Assembly (NCBI RefSeq): GCF_000478275.1
Contig: NZ_ASJB01000028.1
Span: 248,001-312,000, forward strand
DNA length: 64,000 bases
DNA from: Amycolatopsis orientalis DSM 40040 = KCTC 9412
Lineage (GTDB): Bacteria; Actinomycetota; Actinomycetes; Mycobacteriales; Pseudonocardiaceae
Direction: 5' to 3'
Positions 37,280 through 45,078 of the stretch are shown here, piece after piece. Every line of letters starts with the position of its first letter. Within the stretch, counting starts at the first letter, position 1. A program made the translations under genes and the position numbers. The notes below the pieces were generated by a model. The model saw only the letters and a list, made by a program, of their open reading frames with translations, was not told the DNA's origin and searched no databases.

Positions 37280-38010
37280 AGGGGCCCGAACCGGTAACCG
37301 AATCCGCGGACCGTCTGGACGTACACCGGCGCGGAGGAGTCGTCCTCGATCTTCGCCCGCAGCCGCTGCACGCAGGCGTCCACCACCCGGGAGTCACCGA
37401 AATAGCCGTGCTCCCACACGCTTTCCAGCAGATACTGACGGCTGAGCACCCGGCCGGCGACCTGCGACAGTTCCAGCAGCAGCCGCAGTTCGGTCGGGGC
37501 GAGGCCGACGGGCTCGCCGCCCTTGGTCACCGTCAGCCCGGCGCGGTCGATGCCGATGTCGCCGTGCTGCTCGATCCCGGGCGGCGCGGGGCCGGGGCGC
37601 GACGGCTGACCGCTGCGGCGCAGGACCGCGCGGATCCGCGCCTCGATCACCTGTGCCCTGGCGGGTTTGACCACGTAGTCGTCCGCGCCGGCGGCGAGCC
37701 CCGCCACCACGTCGATGTCGTCGTTGCGCGCGGTGAGCATGATGATCGGCAGATCACCCGCGGCCCGGATGCGGCGGCAGACCTCGAATCCGTCGAGTCC
37801 GGGCAGCATCAGGTCCAGCACGACGACGTCCGTCGTCCGCGACGAGAGCCTGGCCAGCCCTTCCTCCCCGGTGGCCACCGCGTCGACCACGAGCCCGCGG
37901 CCGCCGAGCGCCATGCTCAACCCGTCGCGCACGGCCACGTCGTCCTCGATGAGCAGCACCCTGGGCATCCCGGCGGCCGGTCCGGCGCCGGGCGGAATCC
38001 GCTCGTCCAT
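37276..38010 (-). CDS. OmpR-type response regulator
   Basis: Regulator of 244 residues. The receiver has LLIEDDVAVRDG, the acceptor Asp in VVVLDLMLPGLDG, IIMLTARND and the conserved Lys in YVVKPARAQ. The C-terminal winged helix contains PTELRLLLELSQVAGRVLSR and VDACVQRLRAKIEDD with the closing VRGFGYRFG. An extra N-terminal stretch of 14 residues precedes the receiver, so an internal ATG (MPRVLLIEDD) is an alternative start. Confidence 0.9.
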   Translation of the reverse strand: MDERIPPGAGPAAGMPRVLLIEDDVAVRDGLSMALGGRGLVVDAVATGEEGLARLSSRTTDVVVLDLMLPGLDGFEVCRRIRAAGDLPIIMLTARNDDIDVVAGLAAGADDYVVKPARAQVIEARIRAVLRRSGQPSRPGPAPPGIEQHGDIGIDRAGLTVTKGGEPVGLAPTELRLLLELSQVAGRVLSRQYLLESVWEHGYFGDSRVVDACVQRLRAKIEDDSSAPVYVQTVRGFGYRFGPL

Positions 38011-38035
38011 GACTGATCATCATGCCCGCCCGGTT

Positions 38036-38054
38036 TCCGCGGGAGGTCCGCGGA
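38036..38054. promoter_or_regulatory. Inverted repeat in a divergent promoter region
   Basis: TCCGCGG (38036-38042) and CCGCGGA (38048-38054) form a perfect 7-bp inverted repeat with a 5-bp spacer, between the response regulator gene and the divergent peptidase gene. It is a candidate operator for either neighbour. In G+C-rich DNA such repeats can arise by chance. Confidence 0.3.
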
Positions 38055-38164
38055 ATGTCATTGTTTCGTCACAGTGTGCTCCGTGCGGAACGGTGACATA
38101 TTCGTCGGCGTCCGCGCACGTGGCCGCGATCGGGCCAGGACAAGCGGCGCCGACCGTGAACGGT

Positions 38165-38707
38165 ATGAAGGAACTCGTTCTCGCCGCGATCACCCGCGTC
38201 CTCGCGGTACTGCTGCTGATCCCGGCGTGGCTGCGGTCCCCCGGCCACGCCCGGCGGCTCGCCTGCGGATGGGCGCTGTCGCTGCGGTTCCCGGCCGAGG
38301 ACCTCGCCGGGCTCACCGGCGGGACGCGCGCCGCGTTCACCGCCGCCAGGACCGAGGCGTTCTGGCGGCACCGCACGCTGCTCGGCCTCACCTCGGGCCA
38401 CCGCGACGCCGCCGAGCAGCATCGCCTCTTCCTCGACGAGGCCGCCAAGGCGGGCCCGGACCGCAAGCGGGTCCTCCCGGCCGGGGAATCCGCGCACGTC
38501 CGCGGTACCGCACTGGACATCCGGCCGCGCGAAGGTGCGCAGTGGCTGGAGGACCACGGGGCCCGCTTCGCGCTTTACCGGATCTACGACAACGAGTGGT
38601 GGCATTTCGAGTACCGGCCCGGTGAGGCACCGCCCGCGCGGCTGCCGTACCCCGGCTGGCGGGCGACCGGCCAGGCCCCCTCGCTCACGCGACCGTTTCC
38701 ACGGTGA
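38165..38707 (+). CDS. M15-family D-Ala-D-Ala carboxypeptidase (VanY-like)
   Basis: Peptidase of 180 residues with an N-terminal signal or anchor (LAAITRVLAVLLLIPAW). The zinc-binding features of the VanY group are present: SGHRDAAEQHRLFLDE, SAHVRGTALDI (His and Asp ligands) and NEWWHFEY (last His). It would trim the terminal D-Ala of peptidoglycan stem peptides outside the membrane. Its divergent position beside a two-component system that resembles envelope-stress types makes co-regulation plausible. An in-frame GTG three codons upstream is an alternative start. Confidence 0.8.
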   Translation: MKELVLAAITRVLAVLLLIPAWLRSPGHARRLACGWALSLRFPAEDLAGLTGGTRAAFTAARTEAFWRHRTLLGLTSGHRDAAEQHRLFLDEAAKAGPDRKRVLPAGESAHVRGTALDIRPREGAQWLEDHGARFALYRIYDNEWWHFEYRPGEAPPARLPYPGWRATGQAPSLTRPFPR

Positions 38708-39695
38708 CGTGCGGGGCCAGCGCCGCCAGGAAGCCCGGCGCGTCGAAGACCTCCCCCGCCGAGACGACCCCGGTCGCCTTGGTCCGCCCGTCGAGCACCC
38801 GCTGGACCGCCTCCACCACCAGCGGTGCCGTGACCGCGTAGATGTCCTGCCCGCGAGCGACGATCCGCCGCTCCTCCCCGCCGGACCGCACGACGACGTC
38901 GACCACGAACTCCTGTGAGGACGGGCCGTCCGCGGGCGGTGCGGGCGTCTCCGGCGTCACCACCTCGCGCGCCGCGTCCACCGTCATGTACGTGGTCACT
39001 TCGGGAATCGCGAGATGGCTCGGGACGGTGACGACGTCGGCCATCGTGAACTCGCCGAGCACCGCACGCGTCCCGAGCGGCGCGGGGAAGTCCCAGTCCA
39101 AGGTGGGCAGCGCGTCTTCGCGGTGCTCGATCCGCCCGCCGGAGAACCGGATCCGTTGCCCGTTCCGGCGTTCCCGCGAGACCTTGCCGGCCGCACGGGT
39201 CCCGCCCGTCGGATGCCAGCTACTCAGCGCGTAGGCGACGTGCGCCTCGTCGGCCGAGGTCCAGTCGCCCATCGCGGCGGTGACCATCAGGTCGCCGAGA
39301 CCGCCGAAGAACGCCATCGCCGGGATCACCGTCGCCCCCTCGGCCCGGTCACCGAAGTGCGCGAAGGTGTCGATGTTCGCTTCGATCTCCGCGGCCACGT
39401 CCAGGTACGGCAGGCCGGCCCGCAGCGCCGCTTCGATCACCGGCGCGGCGGTGCCGGCGAACGGACCGGCGGCGTTGATCACCGCGTCCGCGCCCTCGAA
39501 GGCGCGGTCGAGCGAGGCCGGATCGTCGACCGAGGCCTGCCGGATGTCGAGGCCCTGCCAAGGCAGGCCACGCAGTTTGGCCTCGTCGCGGCCCACGGCC
39601 AGCACACCGAATCCCCGCTCGCGCAACTCCGCCACGACGAACCGGCCGGTGTGCCCGTAAGCCCCGAACACCGCGACGTCAAATCCCTTGCCCAT
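38685..39695 (-). CDS. Saccharopine dehydrogenase-like NAD(P)-binding oxidoreductase
   Basis: Protein of 336 residues with a Rossmann N-terminus (VAVFGAYGHTGRFVVAELR) and the Sacchrp_dh_NADP pattern: DIRQASVDDPASLDRAFEGA, VINAAGPFAG and AGLPYLDVAAE. The substrate is unknown; most bacterial single-domain homologues are uncharacterised. It overlaps the peptidase end by 23 bp on the opposite strand and is divergent from the AraC-type regulator, with a perfect inverted repeat between them. Confidence 0.8.
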   Translation of the reverse strand: MGKGFDVAVFGAYGHTGRFVVAELRERGFGVLAVGRDEAKLRGLPWQGLDIRQASVDDPASLDRAFEGADAVINAAGPFAGTAAPVIEAALRAGLPYLDVAAEIEANIDTFAHFGDRAEGATVIPAMAFFGGLGDLMVTAAMGDWTSADEAHVAYALSSWHPTGGTRAAGKVSRERRNGQRIRFSGGRIEHREDALPTLDWDFPAPLGTRAVLGEFTMADVVTVPSHLAIPEVTTYMTVDAAREVVTPETPAPPADGPSSQEFVVDVVVRSGGEERRIVARGQDIYAVTAPLVVEAVQRVLDGRTKATGVVSAGEVFDAPGFLAALAPHVTVETVA

Positions 39696-39753
39696 GGGGT
39701 TCTCCTGCCCTCGTTGATCCACTGTGGACCATCCTGCCGACGGGGGCCGCCCG

Positions 39754-39792
39754 CCGAAAGTGTCCGGAACGCCATCATGCGTACACTTTCGG
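39754..39792. promoter_or_regulatory. Candidate operator of the AraC-type regulator
   Basis: CCGAAAGTGT (39754-39763) and ACACTTTCGG (39783-39792) are perfect 10-bp inverted copies, with 19 bp between their inner ends. They lie in the 99-bp region between the oxidoreductase and the regulator and end just before the regulator ATG (39795). Centre-to-centre spacing of about 29 bp (near three helical turns) suits a dimer or looping regulator. The assignment is by symmetry only. Confidence 0.6.
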
Positions 39793-39794
39793 AC

Positions 39795-40745
39795 ATGACC
39801 ACGGTCGCCCTCGCCGCCACGGACGGAATGCTGCAGTTCGAGCTGGCCATCGCCCAGGAGGTCTTCGGCACGGGCCTGCCGGGATTCCCCGGTTCCTGGT
39901 ACGCACTGTCCGTCTGCGGCCCGGCGCCGGTGAAGGTCGGCCGGTTCCTCCTCGAACCGGACCATGACCTCGGCCGGCTCGCGCGCGCCGACACGGTCAT
40001 CGTCCCCGGCTGGGCCGATCTCGACGTCGCCCCGCCCGCGGACCTCGTCGACGCCGTGCGCGCCGCCCACGAAGCGGGCGCGCGGGTCGCGTCCCTCTGC
40101 ACGGGCGCGTTCGTGCTGGCCGCCGCCGGGCTCCTCGACGGCCGCCGCGCGACGACACACTGGGCGCACACCGACCTGCTCGCCGCCCGGTATCCCCTGG
40201 TGGAGGTCGATCCGGACGTGCTCTACGTGGACAACGGCAGTGTGCTCACCTCGGCGGGCAAGGCGGCGGCGATGGACCTGTGCCTGCACCTGGTCCGTTC
40301 AGATCATGGTTCGGCGGTCGCGAACACCGTCGCCCGCCGCCTGGTCGTCCCGCCCCATCGCGCGGGCGGGCAGGCCCAGTTCGTCACCGCCCCGGTGCCC
40401 GACCAGGACGATCATCCGCTCGGCGGCCTGCTCCCCTGGGTGACCGAACGGCTGGACCGGCCGCTGACCGTCGAAGACCTGGCCCGCCGCGCGAACATGA
40501 GTTCCCGCAACCTGGCGCGGCACTTCCGGTCAGCGACCGGGACGACGCCGCTGCGCTGGCTGCTGATCCAGCGCATCCGCCGCGCGCAGGAACTGCTGGA
40601 GCGCACCGACGACAGCGTCGACGCCATCGCGGAGGCCACCGGTATGGGCACCGCCACGACCCTGCGACGGCATTTCAACCGGACCGTCGGCGTACCACCG
40701 GACAGCTACCGCCGCACCTTCCGGGCCGGGTCTCGTGAGTGGTAA
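39795..40745 (+). CDS. GATase1-like/AraC family transcriptional regulator
   Basis: Regulator of 316 residues of the FtrA/GlxA kind. The N-terminal DJ-1/PfpI-like domain includes LQFELAIAQEVFG, VIVPGWADLD and the nucleophile-elbow ASLCTGAFVLAAAGLLDG; the C-terminal double helix-turn-helix is MSSRNLARHFRSATGTTPLR and DAIAEATGMGTATTLRRHFN. An upstream ATG (39777) would add six residues but would place part of the inverted repeat inside the gene. Its last codons and stop lie in sequence resembling the GTCGTGAGTGGCAA repeat found 150 bp downstream. It probably controls the divergent oxidoreductase. Confidence 0.88.
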   Translation: MTTVALAATDGMLQFELAIAQEVFGTGLPGFPGSWYALSVCGPAPVKVGRFLLEPDHDLGRLARADTVIVPGWADLDVAPPADLVDAVRAAHEAGARVASLCTGAFVLAAAGLLDGRRATTHWAHTDLLAARYPLVEVDPDVLYVDNGSVLTSAGKAAAMDLCLHLVRSDHGSAVANTVARRLVVPPHRAGGQAQFVTAPVPDQDDHPLGGLLPWVTERLDRPLTVEDLARRANMSSRNLARHFRSATGTTPLRWLLIQRIRRAQELLERTDDSVDAIAEATGMGTATTLRRHFNRTVGVPPDSYRRTFRAGSREW

Positions 40746-40887
40746 TGACGGTTATTGAGGGGTAAGGCAAAGATGTTGTGCCCCGGTGAGCGTCCGGCCT
40801 GGCTGGCAGAAGCCGGGCCGCGGCTCCGAGAGACACTCTTCTGAAGACAAGTGTCCGGCTTGGGGCGTTTGTGTGGTTTCGCGGGGT

Positions 40888-40935
40888 GGTCGTGAGTGGC
40901 AAGGAGCGTTAGAACGCTCTTTGCCACTCACGACC
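40888..40935. repeat. Long hairpin with 23-bp arms
   Basis: Left arm 40888-40910 and right arm 40913-40935 pair over 23 bp with one G-T mismatch and a 2-nt loop; the outer part is GGTCGTGAGTGGCAA. A partial copy (TCTCGTGAGTGGTAA) forms the end and stop codon of the preceding AraC gene. The element is likely part of a dispersed palindromic repeat family; it could also act as a terminator. Confidence 0.75.
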
Positions 40936-41044
40936 CCGTTCAGGAACGTGCATGTAGGCATCAACCGGACGCCGAGTCGCCGCAAACTCCCCTTTGTGGA
41001 CAGGTCCCGGTCTCGTGAGGGAGTCCCATGTAGGTCGCCAAGTA

Positions 41045-41091
41045 GTGAAGGCCTCCTTCGCTACCTTGAGGGTAGGCAAGGGGACCTTCAC
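41045..41091. repeat. Imperfect hairpin with 21-bp arms
   Basis: The arms 41045-41065 and 41071-41091 (GTGAAGG...CCTTCAC) pair with four mismatches around a 5-nt loop. A shorter competing hairpin uses GTAGTGAAGG (41042-41051) with CCTTCGCTAC. It lies inside the MITE-like element, downstream of the aminotransferase gene. Confidence 0.6.
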
Positions 41092-41148
41092 GGCATCGAG
41101 TCGATCACGCCCCGTTTGCCTTACCCCTCAATAGAACCGTCGGAGCGA

Positions 41149-42327
41149 CTAGGGCACGAGCGCCTTCGCCAGTCTCCGCAGTCCTTCCGCGATCGTCTCC
41201 GGCCCGTGCGCGGCGAACGAGAGCCGCAACGCCGAGCGGTCCGGCTCCCCCACCAGGAACGCCGAGCCGGGCACGAAGGCGACGTCGTGGCGCAACGCCT
41301 CGGGCAGCAGCAGGTCGGTGTCCATCCCTTCGGGCAGCGTGACCCAGACGAACATCCCGCCGTCGGGATCGGTCCACGTGGTGCCGGGCGGGGTGATCGC
41401 GGGCAGTTCGGCCAGCATCGCGTCCCGGCGCAGGCGGTAGGTCTCGCACAATCTCCGCACGTGCGCGTCGAGATCCGCCGCGGCCAGATATTCGGCGGCG
41501 GCCGCCTGGTCGACGGTCGAGGTGTGCAGATCGCTCGCCTGCTTGAGGATCGTGACCCGGCGCAGGAGTTCCCGCGGTGCCCGGAGCCATCCCAGTCGCA
41601 TCCCCGGGGCGATCACCTTCGAGAAGCTGCCGAGGTAGATGGCCCGCTCGGCGAGTTCCGGACGGGCGGAGATCGGTTCCTCGCGCTCGCCGCGATACCG
41701 CAGTTCGTGATACGGATCGTCCTCGACGAGCCAGAACCCGTGGCGTGCGATCACTTCCGCGAGCGCGCGGCGCCGTCCCGGGCTGGTCGTGCGGCCGGAC
41801 GGATTCGAGAAGGTCGGGACGAGATACAGCAGCGAAGGCCGTTCCCTGGCCGCGATCTCGTCCAGCGCGGCCGGATCGATCCCCTCCGCGTCGCCGGGAA
41901 CGGGCACGATCCGGGCTTCGGCGAGCTGGAAGCACTGCAACGCGGACAGATAGACCGGTTCTTCCACCAGCACGGTGGCACCGGGATCGAGCAACGCGGT
42001 ACTCAGCAGCTGAAGTCCCTGCTGCGAACCGGTGGTGATCAGCAGATCGTCCACAGTGGTCGGCAGCCCGCGCCCGGCCAGCCGGTCGGCGAGCAGTCCA
42101 CGCAGGCGCGGATTGCCCTCCGTCGGCGAATACTGCAGCGCGCGGCGGGCGGACTCGCCGTCGAGCGCCCGGTCGAACGCGGCGCGGAGACCGTCCACAT
42201 CGAACAGTTCGGGCGCGGGGATCCCGCCGGCGAAGGAGATCACGCCGGGACGGGCGGTGAGCGCGAGCAGGTCTCGCACGGGGGAACTGGTGACGCCGTC
42301 CATACGACGGGCGAGGGGAAGGGACAT
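41149..42327 (-). CDS. PLP-dependent aminotransferase, class I/II
   Basis: Fold-type I aminotransferase of 392 residues, of the LysN/MocR-aminotransferase-like group without a HTH domain. Motifs: VISFAGGIPAPELF, LQYSPTEGNPRLRGLLADRL, LITTGSQQGLQLL, the PLP-binding Lys in YLGSFSKVIAPGMRLGW and an Arg near the end in ALRLSFAAHG. The amino donor and acceptor are unknown (2-aminoadipate or aromatic and branched-chain amino acids are typical). GAGGAG six bases before the ATG at 42327 decides the start over the upstream ATG at 42348. Confidence 0.85.
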   Translation of the reverse strand: MSLPLARRMDGVTSSPVRDLLALTARPGVISFAGGIPAPELFDVDGLRAAFDRALDGESARRALQYSPTEGNPRLRGLLADRLAGRGLPTTVDDLLITTGSQQGLQLLSTALLDPGATVLVEEPVYLSALQCFQLAEARIVPVPGDAEGIDPAALDEIAARERPSLLYLVPTFSNPSGRTTSPGRRRALAEVIARHGFWLVEDDPYHELRYRGEREEPISARPELAERAIYLGSFSKVIAPGMRLGWLRAPRELLRRVTILKQASDLHTSTVDQAAAAEYLAAADLDAHVRRLCETYRLRRDAMLAELPAITPPGTTWTDPDGGMFVWVTLPEGMDTDLLLPEALRHDVAFVPGSAFLVGEPDRSALRLSFAAHGPETIAEGLRRLAKALVP

Positions 42328-42475
42328 GGCCGCTCCTCGGGAGAACACGGATCCAGGGAATCGACGACTCGGACCACGTTTCGGTCCGCAGGCCAGGTGA
42401 TCAGCACAGTGCAGCTACCGGGGATCCGCCCGTACGAGCAAGCAACTACGGCCAGGATATCAGCCCGGGATCGGT

Positions 42476-43699
42476 CTAGCGCTCACCGAAGACGTTCCGT
42501 CGCACGAACGGGCTCCGGAACTTGCCGTCCGGGTCCAGTTCGTCGGCCAGCGCGCGGAAATCGGCCAGCTTCGGATAGTCCGCGGGCTGGTCGAAGAGCT
42601 TGCCCCAGTGCGGCCGGACCCCGAACGGCGCCAGGCGTTCCTCCATCACCGGAAGCAGCGCGCGGACCGCGTCCTGATCCGGCTGCCAGGTGAAGTGCAG
42701 CGCCACCCGGTCACCGCCGTGGAACGGGCTCAGCCACAGCTCGTCCCCCGCGACCGTGCGGATCTCGGAGGTGAGCAGTACGGGCGCGAGCCGGTCGCCG
42801 AGGCCGCGCATCGCCTCCATCGCGGCGACGGCGTGCCGGACGGGGACGAAGTACTCGGTCTGCAGTTCGTCGCCGACGCTGGGCGTGAAGTCCAGGCGGA
42901 AATGCGGGATCCGTTCGTGCCACGGCCCCGGCACCCCGAGCTGCCGCGTGCAGTTGTCCGCCGGGATCCCCGCCGCGTGCGCCGGATGCCGCGGCCCGTC
43001 GGCGGCCTTCGCGCCGAAGAGGTCCGCGCCCGGCCGTCCCGGTCCCTTGACCCAGACCTGGTCGATCGTGTCGCGGGCCCAGTTCGTGAACATGCTGACG
43101 CTGTAGCCCGAGTCGTGGATCTCCTCGAAGTGCTCGTACGCCGCGTCCCAGGGCAAGCCGTCGAAGACGTCCTGCCGAAGCTCGAAGGCGGGTACCAGGT
43201 CGAGGGTCAGCCGCGTCACCACGCCCAGCGCGCCGAGACCGACGACCACGCCGTCGTGACGGGAGTATGTCCTCACCTCGCCGTCGGCGGTGACCAGGTC
43301 CAAACCGGACACGGCCGAGGCGAGGCTCTGGTTGCGCCGTCCGGATCCGTGGGTCGCCGTCGCGACGGTGCCCGCCACCGTGCAATGGGGCAGCGAGGCG
43401 AGGTTGGCCAGCGCGAACCCGGCGGCGTGCACCTGGACGGCGACGTCGCCGTAGCGCGCCGCCGCCGGAACCGTGACCGTCGCGGACTCCGCGTCGACGA
43501 CGGTCTCCGCGTCGAGTCCGGAGAGGTCGAGGTGAAGACCGCCCGGGCAGTCGGCGATGTCGTTGAAGCAGTGCCCGCTGCCGAGCGCCTTGACCGCGGC
43601 CGCTCCGGCGACGGCCTCCTGTACCTGTTCGACCGTGCGCGGGCGAAAGATCCGTTCCGCGGTGAAGATCTGATTTCCCGCCCAGTTCGTGTCGCGCAC
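42476..43699 (-). CDS. FAD-linked alditol oxidase-like protein
   Basis: Flavoprotein oxidase of 407 residues of the vanillyl-alcohol oxidase superfamily, closest in layout to Streptomyces alditol (xylitol) oxidase and L-gulono/arabinono-lactone oxidases: NWAGNQIFTAERIFRPRTVE at the N-terminus, the FAD segment VKALGSGHCFNDIADC, LPHCTVAGTVATATHGSG, and WGKLFDQPADYPKLADF near the end. Alditol oxidases convert sugar alcohols to aldoses with H2O2 release. The substrate here is inferred only from family. The start is GTG. Confidence 0.82.
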   Translation of the reverse strand: MRDTNWAGNQIFTAERIFRPRTVEQVQEAVAGAAAVKALGSGHCFNDIADCPGGLHLDLSGLDAETVVDAESATVTVPAAARYGDVAVQVHAAGFALANLASLPHCTVAGTVATATHGSGRRNQSLASAVSGLDLVTADGEVRTYSRHDGVVVGLGALGVVTRLTLDLVPAFELRQDVFDGLPWDAAYEHFEEIHDSGYSVSMFTNWARDTIDQVWVKGPGRPGADLFGAKAADGPRHPAHAAGIPADNCTRQLGVPGPWHERIPHFRLDFTPSVGDELQTEYFVPVRHAVAAMEAMRGLGDRLAPVLLTSEIRTVAGDELWLSPFHGGDRVALHFTWQPDQDAVRALLPVMEERLAPFGVRPHWGKLFDQPADYPKLADFRALADELDPDGKFRSPFVRRNVFGER

Positions 43700-43785
43700 C
43701 CGGCCTCTTTCCCTTGCGGTGTCCGGCCGCTCAGCCTACCCAAGCTAGATTGCCCGAGTTCGTTTCACACGGAGGAGGGTGCACC

Positions 43786-45039
43786 CTGACAGGCATTCCC
43801 GGCGAGCTGCTGTCCATCGTGCTCTTGCTGGTGGTCTTGGTCTTCGCGGTGATCCGGCCCCGTGGCCTGCCGGAGGCGGTCGCCGCCATCCCCGCCGCCG
43901 TGCTGGTGCTGGCGGCAGGCGCGATCCCGTTCGCCGACGCCGTCGACGAGGTGGCCAGGCTCGGCCCGGTCGTCGGATTCCTCGCCGCGGTCCTCGTATT
44001 GGCCCGGTTGTGCGACGACGAAGGCTTGTTCAAGGCGGCCGGTTCGCTCATGGCCCGGGTGAGCCGGGGACGGCCCCGGCGGCTGCTGGCCGCGGTGTTC
44101 GCGGTCGCCGCGGCGGTCACCGTGGTGCTCAGCCTGGACGCCACCGTCGTGCTGTTGACCCCGGTCGTGTTCGCCACCGCCGCGAAAATGGGCGCGCGGG
44201 CCAAACCGCACGCCTACGCCTGCACGCATCTGGCGAACTCGGCCTCGTTGCTGCTCCCGGTGTCCAATCTCACCAACCTGCTCGCCGTCGCCGCGACCGG
44301 GATCTCGTTCCTCCGGTTCACCGCGCTGATGACCTTGCCCTGGCTCGCGGCGGTGCTCACCGAATATCTGGTGTTCCGCCGGTTCTTCGCCGCCGACCTG
44401 GCCGCGCGGCCGCGGGGCGCGAAAGAGGCTCCGGCCGCGAAGGTCCCGGCGTTCGTCCTGGTGGTCCTCGGCCTGACGCTGGCCGGATTCGTGATCACGT
44501 CCCTGCTGGACCTCAGTCCCGCGTGGGCCGCGTTCGCCGGTGCCGCCGTCCTGGCCTGCCGCGCCCTCGCCCAGCGGCGGACCTCCCCGGTCGCGATCGC
44601 GCGCTCGGCGAACATCCCCTTCCTCGCGTTCGTGCTCGCGCTGGCGATCGTGGTCCGCGCCGTGGTCGACAACGGGCTGGCCGGGGCGCTCAGCCATCTG
44701 GTGCCGACGTCCAGCTCGTTCCTCGCCCTGCTCGGCGCCGCCGCGGTGGCGGCCGTGCTCGCCAACCTGATCAACAACCTGCCCGCGGTGCTCGTCCTGC
44801 TGCCGCTCGCCACGGCGGGCGGGACGCCGGTGGTGCTGGCCGTGCTGATCGGGGTCAACCTCGGGCCGAACCTCACCTACGTCGGTTCCCTGGCCACGCT
44901 GTTGTGGCGGCGGATCCTGCACCGGCACGACACCCGGCCCGATCTGAAGGAGTTCACCAAGCTCGGGCTGCTCACCGTGCCGGCGTCCATCGTGCTCGCC
45001 GTCGCCGGGCTGTGGCTCGGCCTGGCCGTCCTCCCCTGA
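43786..45039 (+). CDS. ArsB/SLC13-type (ion transporter superfamily) membrane protein
   Basis: Transporter of 417 residues with ten or more hydrophobic segments and the ion-transporter motifs VVLSLDATVVLLTPVVFATA, LLLPVSNLTNLLAV and NLINNLPAVLVLLPLA, which also place it near arsenite/anion and Na+/H+ (NhaD) carriers. No ATG or GTG lies in frame at the right place: the best start is CTG at 43786, seven bases after GGAGGAGG; a TTG at 43750 is the alternative. The substrate is not assignable. Confidence 0.75.
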   Translation: MTGIPGELLSIVLLLVVLVFAVIRPRGLPEAVAAIPAAVLVLAAGAIPFADAVDEVARLGPVVGFLAAVLVLARLCDDEGLFKAAGSLMARVSRGRPRRLLAAVFAVAAAVTVVLSLDATVVLLTPVVFATAAKMGARAKPHAYACTHLANSASLLLPVSNLTNLLAVAATGISFLRFTALMTLPWLAAVLTEYLVFRRFFAADLAARPRGAKEAPAAKVPAFVLVVLGLTLAGFVITSLLDLSPAWAAFAGAAVLACRALAQRRTSPVAIARSANIPFLAFVLALAIVVRAVVDNGLAGALSHLVPTSSSFLALLGAAAVAAVLANLINNLPAVLVLLPLATAGGTPVVLAVLIGVNLGPNLTYVGSLATLLWRRILHRHDTRPDLKEFTKLGLLTVPASIVLAVAGLWLGLAVLP

Positions 45040-45056
45040 GCCCACCGCCGTCCTTC

Positions 45057-45065
45057 CACTCAGTG
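45057..45065. promoter_or_regulatory. Inverted repeat upstream of the iclR-type gene
   Basis: CACT-C-AGTG, 14 bp before the IclR-type start codon, is a weaker copy of the TTTCACT-G-AGTGAAA palindrome found before pobA. It could be an autoregulatory operator. Confidence 0.4.
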
Positions 45066-45078
45066 AGAGAATGACCGG

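Larger units (their letters stand above)
40748..41141. mobile_element. MITE-like non-coding element with inverted ends
   Basis: The sequence ATTGAGGGGTAAGGCAAA near the left end (40755-40772) recurs as a perfect 18-bp inverted copy at the right end (41115-41132); outside it both ends also have GACGGTT/AACCGTC with a 2-nt length difference. The roughly 390 bp between hold no credible gene but two strong stem-loops. This layout is that of a miniature inverted-repeat element. No clear target-site duplication was found, and no transposase is in the window. It fills the intergenic space between the AraC gene and the aminotransferase gene. Confidence 0.5.

Noticed and set aside
43731..43748. CTCAGCCTACCCAAGCTA resembling an iron box
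   Set aside because: It resembles the dhbA site only with a one-base gap and lacks the palindromic symmetry; the flanking genes have no iron function.
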